Source: an uncultured Lachnospiraceae bacterium
GTDB lineage: Bacteria; Bacillota; Clostridia; Lachnospirales; Lachnospiraceae
Reading direction: 5' to 3'
Assembly (NCBI GenBank): GCA_945827805.1
Contig: CALZOU010000005.1
Span: 1 to 49,469 of the forward strand
DNA length: 49,469 nucleotides
The translations under genes were made by a program, and so were the position numbers. Under the pieces are notes generated by a model. The model searched no databases. It saw nothing but the letters and a program-made list of their open reading frames with translations, and had not been told where the DNA came from. Of the stretch, positions 1-7,973 are shown one piece after another. The stretch's first letter is position 1; the number at the start of each line of letters is the position of its first letter.

Positions 1-47
1 CTACACAAGGAGTATCGTCGGCAGCGTCAGATGTGTATAAGAGACAG
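1..47 (+). other. Illumina Nextera adapter contamination: P5 tail (ctacac) + 8-nt i5 index (aaggagta) + TCGTCGGCAGCGTCAGATGTGTATAAGAGACAG
   Basis: Exact match to the Nextera Read-1 transposase adapter at 15-47; the ORF translation starts with the familiar artefact MCIRDR. Confidence 0.98.
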
Positions 48-1266
48 GGATCCCAGCCGTGCAACTTCCGGTGTGCGTTATATCGAAAACAGTCATTTGC
101 TGGAGGATGTGTACGCCTACAATGACTTCTCTCATAACGGAATTACTCCGGGAGCAAAGCCGAAGAAAGAGGTATCTCCGGATAAAAATAAAGCTCTGCT
201 GATCTCCGAACACAACGGTCACATGTTTCCCACCAAAGCTTTTGATCCCTGGGAAAAGAAGCAGGAGCATGCCCTTCGCCACGGCCGGGTGCTGAATGCC
301 GCTTACCAAAGCGGTGAACATACCGGATGCTTTGGCTGGTGTATGTTTGATTATCCAACCCACAAGGACTTTGGTTCCGGTGACCGCGTGTGCTATCACG
401 GCGTGATGGATGCCTTTCGTAATCCAAAGCCTGCCGCCGCATTATATGCCAGCCAGCAGGATCACACGCCTGTATTGGAAGTGGTCTCTTCTATGGATAT
501 CGGCGATTATCCGGCAGGACAGATCGGGGATGTTGCCGTATTCTCTAATGCTGACGAAATACGTCTGTATAAAAATGATGTTTTTGTAACAAAACTGCAC
601 ACCGGCGAGCTGACGTCTCTGCCGCATCCTCCCTTTGTACTGGATGACACAGTAGGGGAGCTTCTGGAAACACAGGAGGGATTTTCTCGTGAAAAATCCT
701 CTATTCTCCGGGAATGTCTTCTGGCCGCCGGAAAATATACGCTGCCCAATCTTCCTGCCCGCTATAAAGCCAAGCTTCTCTGGTGCATGATGCGCTACCA
801 CATGACTTTTGCTGACGGGGTGGACCTCTACGGCAAATATATCGGCAACTGGGGAGGCGAAGCCACCCGCTGGAGATTTGATGCAGTAAAAGACGGAAAA
901 GTTATATCCAGTGTGACACGTTCTCCTTCCTCTCGTCTGCACCTGGATGTACGCACCAGCACTGCAAAACTCGCAGAAGCCGACACCTACGATATGGCAG
1001 CTGTCCGCGTACGGATCCTGGATGAAAATGATACAGCAGCGCCCTTTGCGCAGCTTCCGGTACATTTTTCCATTGAAGGCGATGCTGAACTAATCGGTCC
1101 TTCCACAGTCACTGCCGAGGGCGGCATGTGCGGAACCATGATACGTACCGTCGGCCACAGCGGAGAGGCCACACTCACCGTTTCTGCCGATGGATTGGCG
1201 CCTGTGACGATCAAGTATAATATTGCTGTAACTGTTGAGAACGAATCTGATCTCTTCATTTATTAG
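48..1266 (+). CDS. Glycoside hydrolase family 2 / beta-galactosidase-like protein, C-terminal part (5' truncated by contig end)
   Basis: ORF 31..1266 minus the adapter-derived residues; EHNGHMFPTKAFDPWEKKQEHALRHGRVL...GCFGWCMFDYPTHKDFGSGDRVCYHGVMD resembles the GH2 catalytic C-terminus. Confidence 0.85.
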
Positions 1267-1327
1267 ACAGATCCAACGGACCGCAATTTCCGTTTTGCTT
1301 TTGGACATCTTACCGGCCTGATCACGT

Positions 1328-1500
1328 AAATGTCCAGTTTACTATGACTTCCTGCTTGTTTTTGGATTTTTTTCAATGCTTTAAGCTGCTAACATCCACA
1401 AACAGCACAGAATTGTCTGTATCGTGAACATTTCACTCAAAAAGCTTCTTAAAATGTCCAGTTTACTGTGACTACACGCTTGTTTTTGGATATTTCAATG
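1328..1500. repeat. Two ~50-bp imperfect direct repeats (1328-1378 and 1452-1500) with a partial third at ~1513-1534
   Basis: aaatgtccagtttactRtgacttcctgcttgtttttggatttttttcaatg read twice, 124 bp apart. Confidence 0.85.
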
Positions 1501-1559
1501 TCAATATTATGTATATGTCCAAAATACACTGCAACGAAAAACACAAAGGAGAACTCACC

Positions 1560-2930
1560 ATGGAACTCAATCTCAAACAGAAAGCCGCCTACGGCATAGG
1601 CGCGGTCGGAAAGGATATGGTCTACGCCCTGTCTGCCTCCTACGTCATGTATTATTACCAGGATATTCTTGGATTATCTGCCACCTTTGTCGGCCTGATC
1701 CTGATGGCAGCACGAATCTTTGATGCCCTCAACGATCCCTTTATGGGCATTCTTGTTGCCCGCACCAATACGCGCTTCGGGCGTTTTCGGCCATGGCTGT
1801 TTAGCGGTACGGTTCTTAATGCTGTCGTTCTGTACGCACTGTTTGCCGCGCCACATACGAAAGGTTCGTCACTGATGATCTACTTCGCCGTAGTCTATAT
1901 CCTTTGGGGAATGACCTACACTATGATGGATATTCCCTACTGGTCCATGATCCCGGCTGTCACACGCACACCGGCAGAAAGAGAGAGCCTGTCTGTCGTT
2001 GGGCGTACGTGTGCGGGTGTCGGCAGTGCTCTGATTACTATGCTTACCATGCTGCTTGTAGGCCTTTTCGGCGGTACCAGCGAACGAAAAGGTTTTCAGA
2101 TGGTCGCTCTTATGGTAGCTGTGATCTTTGTGATCTCTGAGCTTCTCTGCTGCCTGTTTTTTAAAGAAAAATCAAAATCAGCAAACAAAACCGCAACGAT
2201 CCGGGAAATGTTTTCCGCCCTCTTCCACAATGATCAGGCCATGATCGTAGTGGCTTCTATCGTTCTGATCAACTGTGCTTTGTATCTGACCGCCAACTTC
2301 ATCATCTATTTCTTCAAATATGATTTCGGCGGTGAAGGTTGGAAAACCAGCTACACCTTATTCAGTACAGTAGGCGGCGGCATGCAGATCCTCGGCATGA
2401 TGGTGCTGTATCCTCTTCTGAGGAAAAAGCTCTCCAATACACAGGTATTTATCACCAGTCTGATTGCAGCGCTGTCGGGCTATGGTCTGCTGCTTTTACT
2501 CTGCCTGCTTGGTTTTGCCGGTAACCTGGCTCTATTATGTATCCCGGGTGCCATCGTCTTTGCCTGCAACGGTATGCTGACCGTACTGACTACCCTGTTT
2601 CTCTCCGGGAGTGTAGACTACGGCGAACTGAAAACCGGCCGCCGCGAAGAAAGCGTGATCTTCTCCATGCAGACCTTCGTAGTCAAGGCAGCCTCCGGTG
2701 TATCCGTATTTCTCACCGGCATCGGTCTGGATCTGATCGGTCTTGCCGGCAACACGGATGAGACCGGCCCTATCGCCGTCCAGAGTGCACAGACCATTCT
2801 CGGTCTTCGCCTGATGATGACAATCCTTCCGGTTCTTTTGTTGGCGGCAGCCTTTATCCTGTTTTCCCGCAAATTCCGGCTGACAGATGAAAAAATGGCG
2901 GAAATCGCCAGGGTGCTGCATCATGAATAG
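1560..2930 (+). CDS. MFS/GPH-family sugar:cation symporter (MelB-like)
   Basis: MELNLKQKAAYGIGAVGKDMVYALSASYVMYYYQDILGLSATFVGLI; start placed at 1560 after aaaggagaactcacc. Confidence 0.88.
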   Translation: MELNLKQKAAYGIGAVGKDMVYALSASYVMYYYQDILGLSATFVGLILMAARIFDALNDPFMGILVARTNTRFGRFRPWLFSGTVLNAVVLYALFAAPHTKGSSLMIYFAVVYILWGMTYTMMDIPYWSMIPAVTRTPAERESLSVVGRTCAGVGSALITMLTMLLVGLFGGTSERKGFQMVALMVAVIFVISELLCCLFFKEKSKSANKTATIREMFSALFHNDQAMIVVASIVLINCALYLTANFIIYFFKYDFGGEGWKTSYTLFSTVGGGMQILGMMVLYPLLRKKLSNTQVFITSLIAALSGYGLLLLLCLLGFAGNLALLCIPGAIVFACNGMLTVLTTLFLSGSVDYGELKTGRREESVIFSMQTFVVKAASGVSVFLTGIGLDLIGLAGNTDETGPIAVQSAQTILGLRLMMTILPVLLLAAAFILFSRKFRLTDEKMAEIARVLHHE

Positions 2931-4428
2931 ATTATTCTGGACGGTTACTCTTGAAGGACAACCACCTGTTATCGGTTCTATACCGGCTGAAGGTGAAGTC
3001 CGTATCAATATTGATGTACCTTCAGGAACGATCAAAGCCATCACGGCTCACCTGTACTGTCCTATGGAAAAAACGGAAAAAGCTTTTTTCAATGGCTATC
3101 AAAGCTGGTCCTGGAGTCCGGAGGTCGTACGGGATGATCGTCAGAGAGGTGTCGATCATATACCAAAACTATTATTGAAACAGTACTCTTTTGACCGTTA
3201 CGGGGACTATCACTTTTGGAAATATCCGCGCAAAAAAGGCTGTTTTCACGGATATTCCTACGGTTATATCCGACGCGAAGAATCGTATCGTCTCTTTGCC
3301 TCTCTGGATGAGCGACTGGGTTATACGATTTTTTCTTACGATGCCAACACCGGTGAAATGACCATCACCCGGGACTGTGCAGGCGTGCGTCATCCCGGCG
3401 GTGTTCTTTCCGCTTTTTCTCTGTATTTTGCGGAAGGTACGGAAAATTCCGTGTTTGACGGATGGTTTGCCGCCATAGGCTGCCGGCCCCGCACTTCAAA
3501 GAAGCTGGCTGGTTACACCAGTTGGTATAATCGCTACGAAGCCATCACCGAGCAGGATGTGCGAAATGATCTTGCCGGCTGCTGCGATCTTATGCATCCC
3601 GGCGATCTTTTTCAGATCGATGATGGCTGGGAACCGCATGTAGGTGACTGGACAAAACCGGACATGGAAAAATTCCCCGGCGGAATGAAAGCATTGTCTG
3701 ATACAATCCACGAAAGCGGTTTTATGAGCGGTCTCTGGCTGGCTCCCTTTGTCTGTACCGAAAAATCATCGGTTTTTCGCAACCACCCGGACTGGCTGCT
3801 GAAAGTTGAGGGCAAACCCTGGAAATGCGGCTGTAACTGGGGAGGTTTTTATGCTCTGGATATCGATGTGCTTGCCGTACAGGAATATCTTGCAGGAGTT
3901 TTTGACCGGCTGTTCACAAAGTGGAATTTTGATCTGGTGAAGCTGGATTTTCTTTACGCTGCGGCCCCCTTCGGTACAGCTGATGAAAGTCGTTCCGGTC
4001 GTATGTACAGAGCCATGGAACTGCTGCGAAAATGGTGCGGCGATAAACTGATCCTCGGCTGCGGGGTTCCGCTTATGCCGGCTTTTGGTCTGGTGGATTA
4101 CTGCCGGATCGGCTGTGACGTGAGTCTTGACTGGGATGATGTATTGTATATGCGGGCATTTCACCGGGAGCGGGTCTCCACCCGCCATTCTCTGGACAAT
4201 ACGCTGTACCGCCGCCAACTGAGCGGACGCGCTTTCGGAAACGACCCGGACGTATTCTTCTTACGCAAAGAGAACTGCAAACTTACGCCGGCACAGAAAA
4301 AACAGCTGGCAGAGACAAATGCTCAGTATGGACAGGTACTGCTGATTTCGGATGATCCTTCGTCTTATACAGAAGAAATGCGCAGAGAATATGAGCGGGT
4401 ACGCGGGATGTGGGACAAAGAACTCTAA
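2923..4428 (+). CDS. Alpha-galactosidase-like protein, GH36 family
   Basis: FFNGYQSWSWSPE, FQIDDGWE, FDLVKLDFLYAA motifs; start overlaps the stop of the transporter. Confidence 0.88.
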   Translation: MNRLFWTVTLEGQPPVIGSIPAEGEVRINIDVPSGTIKAITAHLYCPMEKTEKAFFNGYQSWSWSPEVVRDDRQRGVDHIPKLLLKQYSFDRYGDYHFWKYPRKKGCFHGYSYGYIRREESYRLFASLDERLGYTIFSYDANTGEMTITRDCAGVRHPGGVLSAFSLYFAEGTENSVFDGWFAAIGCRPRTSKKLAGYTSWYNRYEAITEQDVRNDLAGCCDLMHPGDLFQIDDGWEPHVGDWTKPDMEKFPGGMKALSDTIHESGFMSGLWLAPFVCTEKSSVFRNHPDWLLKVEGKPWKCGCNWGGFYALDIDVLAVQEYLAGVFDRLFTKWNFDLVKLDFLYAAAPFGTADESRSGRMYRAMELLRKWCGDKLILGCGVPLMPAFGLVDYCRIGCDVSLDWDDVLYMRAFHRERVSTRHSLDNTLYRRQLSGRAFGNDPDVFFLRKENCKLTPAQKKQLAETNAQYGQVLLISDDPSSYTEEMRREYERVRGMWDKEL

Positions 4429-4667
4429 AAAAAAACGCACAACATGGAATGAAACATGCTGTGCGTTTTGCATTTATATAAGACAACGAAACAGGAAAAA
4501 GAATTTGAAAGGGAAAGGAAGAAAAAACCTGTTTCGCTATTCCTCTGTGTTATTCGGGAGCCTTTCGTTTCCTGATGGTTGTACTATATCACTTTGACGC
4601 ATTAAAGCATATAATAATTCCGGGTTTTTTACAGATTTCCGGGATAAAATGTCAAAAAATCTTTTTT
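4427..4667 (-). ncRNA. Candidate duplicated small RNA gene/repeat element, copy 1
   Basis: ~240-bp near-identical to 12021-12260; minus strand reads CCCGGAAAT-N-CCCGGAATT-ATTATATGC ... CGAAACAGG/CCTGTTTCG hairpin ... ACGCACA-CATG hairpin + T9. Confidence 0.5.
4435..4466 (-). terminator. Intrinsic terminator ending the copy 1 element
   Basis: minus: acgcacagcatg-tttcattc-catgttgtgcgt followed by T9. Confidence 0.75.
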
Positions 4668-5448
4668 ATATTCTCCCCACAGCCGCAGCATACACCGCGC
4701 ACTCATATTCCGGTTCCGCCGAAGGTCCCGGCATAAAGCCCAGCAGTTCATCCAGAAGATCCTGATCATAGGCTCCCACGGCACACACGCCAAGTCCTAT
4801 ATTCTCTGCCGCCAGATACAGATTTTCACAGGCATGGCCGGCATCCAGCAGAATGTACTTTGCAGCTTTCATACCGTACCGCCATTCGCAGCGATACGGT
4901 ATGGCGCTCCACACAAAAAGCACCGGGGTTGTAGCTGCAAAGGTCTGGCCGCAGAGGGCGCTTGTTAATTCTTCCGTAAAAGATACATCACATTCCAGTC
5001 TCTCCAGCAGATGCAGATCCGGCCGGTAGTGGTACAATCCCGGCTGTACCCCTTCCACCTGATTCAGGAACAGATATGTCTCCAGAGGGTGACGGGAGCC
5101 TGCGGAAGGAACATTGCGAAAGGTAATCTCCACTTCCGTCTGCACGGTATTTCTGATGCCCTGCGTCGCCCATAACAAATACGCCAGTTCCGTCAACGTA
5201 ATGGGCTTCTTTGCAAAAATTCGTCTGCTTCTTCTTCCGGAAATACAGCAGTCCAGATCACCCAGCTTTATTATCGAGGAAAAGTCTCCCGGAAGTCGTA
5301 TCTGTATTGTCGAATTGTATGACTTTACGGGGGCTGGGCCTGGAATCCTTTGCTGCTGGTCTGTCTTTTCGGCTCCCACATCCGCACCGGTGTATCCTTT
5401 CAGCAGTTCTCTGTTTTTCATGATCTGCTGTCTTGTTTTATCGTTCAT
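4666..5448 (-). CDS. SagB/ThcOx-type nitroreductase-family protein
   Basis: SGRRSRRIFAKKPITLTELAYLLWATQGIR ... SAGSRHPLETYLFL ... GHACENLYLAAENIGLGVCAVGAYDQ; start at MNDKTRQQ after ggagag. Confidence 0.85.
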   Translation of the reverse strand: MNDKTRQQIMKNRELLKGYTGADVGAEKTDQQQRIPGPAPVKSYNSTIQIRLPGDFSSIIKLGDLDCCISGRRSRRIFAKKPITLTELAYLLWATQGIRNTVQTEVEITFRNVPSAGSRHPLETYLFLNQVEGVQPGLYHYRPDLHLLERLECDVSFTEELTSALCGQTFAATTPVLFVWSAIPYRCEWRYGMKAAKYILLDAGHACENLYLAAENIGLGVCAVGAYDQDLLDELLGFMPGPSAEPEYECAVYAAAVGRI

Positions 5449-5524
5449 TTTCTCTCTCCTCGATAGCCATTGCTCCAACTGTGTTTATTTCCACTCTCAA
5501 AATAATTGTCTTTTTTTCCTATGG

Positions 5525-5644
5525 CTAATTTGCGGTCAAGATCATGGGCAGTGCATGGGCTATATCCTCTATACAGATCAATTCCGGATCCGGGTTCATC
5601 GGTTCAAAATGTTTACCCGTGTATGTGGTTATATAATCGCTCAT
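5525..5644 (-). pseudogene. 39-aa N-terminal remnant resembling an HD-superfamily phosphohydrolase
   Basis: MSDYITTYTGKHFEPMNPDPELICIEDIAHALPMILTAN* read by hand on the minus strand; resembles N-termini of small HD hydrolases, then stops. Confidence 0.5.
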
Positions 5645-5662
5645 TTTCCAAAATCTCCTGCA

Positions 5663-6448
5663 TCATCTCCGCACAATCCGCCTGAATCCATCCTCCAAAG
5701 GCTCCCATTCCAGAGTCCTGTCATCCTCCATTGCCTCAGAAAACACCTTATAATACTCCAGTTTTTCCTCAATATACCGGTTCAGTATCTCGATCTTTGG
5801 CGCTTTCTCCGCCTCGGTCATATTCATCTTTTTGGCCACGAGATCCTCCACTGCGGGCTTCATCTCCTCTTCCAATACGGCTTCATACAGTTCACTGAAC
5901 AATACCGGCGGCGGGCATTTCTTTTCTTCGATCCATTTGCAGGCCAGAATGGGACGCAGCACATAGAAATATTTCTTGTATTTCACCATATCTTCCCGCA
6001 GATAGGTATGATAATTTTTGCTGGCCGTACCATAATAATGATACAGCGCCGATTTGCAGGAAAAATACCGGCTGGCAACCCGGTCGTACAACTGCTGCCA
6101 TTCTTCCGTAGTATAATACACCACCGGGGAATTGCTCCATTCAAACATGGTGGCATTGGATCTGTGAAAATGCTGCAGGGCTTTCTTAAGATCCCATCCG
6201 TTGATATCCAGCACATCGTTCAGCTCCCAGTCAATATAGTCTTCCGTCTTTTTCAGCGACAGATAAAAATCCTCGTCCCGTACATAAATAAACCGTACAT
6301 CATAATCGCTGTCCGGTGAGGCAAAGCCCCATGCTCTGCTGCCGGACTCCACCACATGCAGCACTTTGATGTGCTCTCTTTCTTCAATTTCCTTTACCTT
6401 TAAAAGCACCAGTTCATCCACTGTTCCGTTAAAATCTTTATATTTCAT
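5663..6448 (-). CDS. YcgL-type (COG3541-like) predicted nucleotidyltransferase
   Basis: VESGSRAWGFASPDSDYDVRFIYVRDEDFYLSL. Confidence 0.85.
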   Translation of the reverse strand: MKYKDFNGTVDELVLLKVKEIEEREHIKVLHVVESGSRAWGFASPDSDYDVRFIYVRDEDFYLSLKKTEDYIDWELNDVLDINGWDLKKALQHFHRSNATMFEWSNSPVVYYTTEEWQQLYDRVASRYFSCKSALYHYYGTASKNYHTYLREDMVKYKKYFYVLRPILACKWIEEKKCPPPVLFSELYEAVLEEEMKPAVEDLVAKKMNMTEAEKAPKIEILNRYIEEKLEYYKVFSEAMEDDRTLEWEPLEDGFRRIVRR

Positions 6449-7457
6449 CCCGTACCACTCTTTCGTTTATTGTCATTACCAGTTCCTGAATCTTAAGCAT
6501 ATCCGGTTCCTCCGGAAGCTCCGTATGCTCGGCAGCGTAGTGCAGCCTCTTTTCAAAATCAGAAAGCATGTCATAGAAGCTCTCATCAAATGTCCCGTCT
6601 TCTTTCTGAAATTTACCCTGACGGATATCCATCAGCAGTTCATGTTCCTTCTCCCTGCAGGTATTGATCTCACCTTTTTCCAGAATATCCAGCGCCATCA
6701 GAAATAATCGGATCAGATGCATCGCATGCTTATTCAAATGCTGATCGTCCTTCTTCCTGTTACGCTTCCCGATTTTTTCATAATCCCGGACAACATTTGC
6801 CATCGTATTCCACATACCGCAATAATCCCTGAGGGGATAATGGGCCATATTTGCATTCACAAATATTTCCGTTTCAAGTTCCGGATTTTCCGCTGTGTCG
6901 ATAAATATTTCCACACTTCCATGTGCAAAATGCCTGTACCTGCTGTTAAAATCATGCATCGCATTCCTGACGGAATTCAAAATATGCTGCTCCTTCTCAC
7001 TCTGGGGAAAGCTGTCTCTGGCCAGAGCATTCTGTAGTCTGCGAAGCTGTGCGTCAGCATATCCGCCAAAGGAATTGATAGCTCTCCTGGAAAGAAAAAG
7101 CTTCTTATTGTCCAACAGCATCTTTCCTATATCATTCAGGTACAGGTAATGTTCCGGATTCAGTCCCAAAAGTTCTATCGTGTTTGGATTACAGCTTACC
7201 AAAAGCGAAATGATCTTGTTAAAGGTATAGATTACCGTATCGGTATCTTCATCCACGTACTGTTCAAACTGTGTAAGGCCTATCAGATCAGATTTCTGAC
7301 TTAAAGTGATCCCGCGGATATCAATATCACTGGTCTCCACGTTCGTTCCGTATGCATAACTTCCAGCAAGGCCAAGTAGGATGACATGTTTTCCAAGATG
7401 CTCGTTGGTACGGATAAAATCATATTCCGGTTGGTGTAAAATCTCATTATACTGCAA
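6438..7457 (-). CDS. YcgL-type predicted nucleotidyltransferase, diverged paralog
   Basis: LLGLAGSYAYGTNVETSDIDIRGITLSQKSDLIGL; overlaps the downstream paralog by 11 nt. Confidence 0.82.
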   Translation of the reverse strand: MQYNEILHQPEYDFIRTNEHLGKHVILLGLAGSYAYGTNVETSDIDIRGITLSQKSDLIGLTQFEQYVDEDTDTVIYTFNKIISLLVSCNPNTIELLGLNPEHYLYLNDIGKMLLDNKKLFLSRRAINSFGGYADAQLRRLQNALARDSFPQSEKEQHILNSVRNAMHDFNSRYRHFAHGSVEIFIDTAENPELETEIFVNANMAHYPLRDYCGMWNTMANVVRDYEKIGKRNRKKDDQHLNKHAMHLIRLFLMALDILEKGEINTCREKEHELLMDIRQGKFQKEDGTFDESFYDMLSDFEKRLHYAAEHTELPEEPDMLKIQELVMTINERVVRDEI

Positions 7458-7553
7458 GGATATTCTCTTCCTTTCCTCCAGACAGGATAGGAAAACTGCC
7501 TGATTTTCTCATGTTCTGTGGCAGGATACACAAATATGCTCTGCTTCATCAGA

Positions 7554-7714
7554 ACAATTATCCATTACTGTTCACACAGCCGCCATACACTTGCTGTATG
7601 GCGGCGTAGGAACGTGATTCAGGTGTTCGCAGGCTTCTTTTGCGAAGCAAAACTTTAAATAAGCCTGCGAAAGTTACTGTTTACTGGCTTGCCAGTGAAC
7701 AGTGACAATTATCC
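7554..7714. mobile_element. MITE-like element (7564-7704) flanked by a perfect 10-bp direct repeat ACAATTATCC (7554-7563, 7705-7714)
   Basis: Terminal actgttcac/gtgaacagt inverted repeats; internal hairpins gccgccatac/gtatggcggc, ttcgcaggctt/aagcctgcgaa, actggc/gccagt; no ORF. Confidence 0.7.
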
Positions 7715-7915
7715 TACCGTTTTTACGTCTCTTCTCAGATTATAGTATACTTCCGTAAATTTCACCAGCGGAATGTAAGCTGCGTTTACTGCTTTCGCCT
7801 GCCCTACACAACCAAGCGGACCAGAAGATTATCCATCTCCTGGTCCGCCATTTCCTCCGTCCCCCATGGACTCTATAATCCAACACATTCCTTTATCCTT
7901 GATACCAACAGTAAA

Positions 7916-7961
7916 ACAAGTCCGGAAAACAAGAGCTTCCCTCTTGCTTTCCGGACTTGTC
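7916..7961 (-). terminator. Intrinsic terminator of the hybrid kinase gene
   Basis: caagtccggaaa...tttccggacttg long stem-loop then T-rich on minus strand. Confidence 0.8.
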
Positions 7962-7973
7962 CTTTTCTCTATA

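Noticed and set aside
31-1266. ORF start at MCIRDRDPSR as a natural gene start
   Set aside because: The first residues are translated Nextera adapter; the true gene is truncated at position 48.
4352-4597. 81-aa plus-strand ORF across the duplicated element
   Set aside because: Overlaps the end of GH36 out of frame and the repeat element; poly-Lys/Arg composition from A-rich DNA; frame not preserved in copy 2.
5114-6319. 401-aa plus-strand ORF
   Set aside because: Antisense to the nitroreductase and nucleotidyltransferase genes, which have clear family motifs; no coherent domain in this frame.
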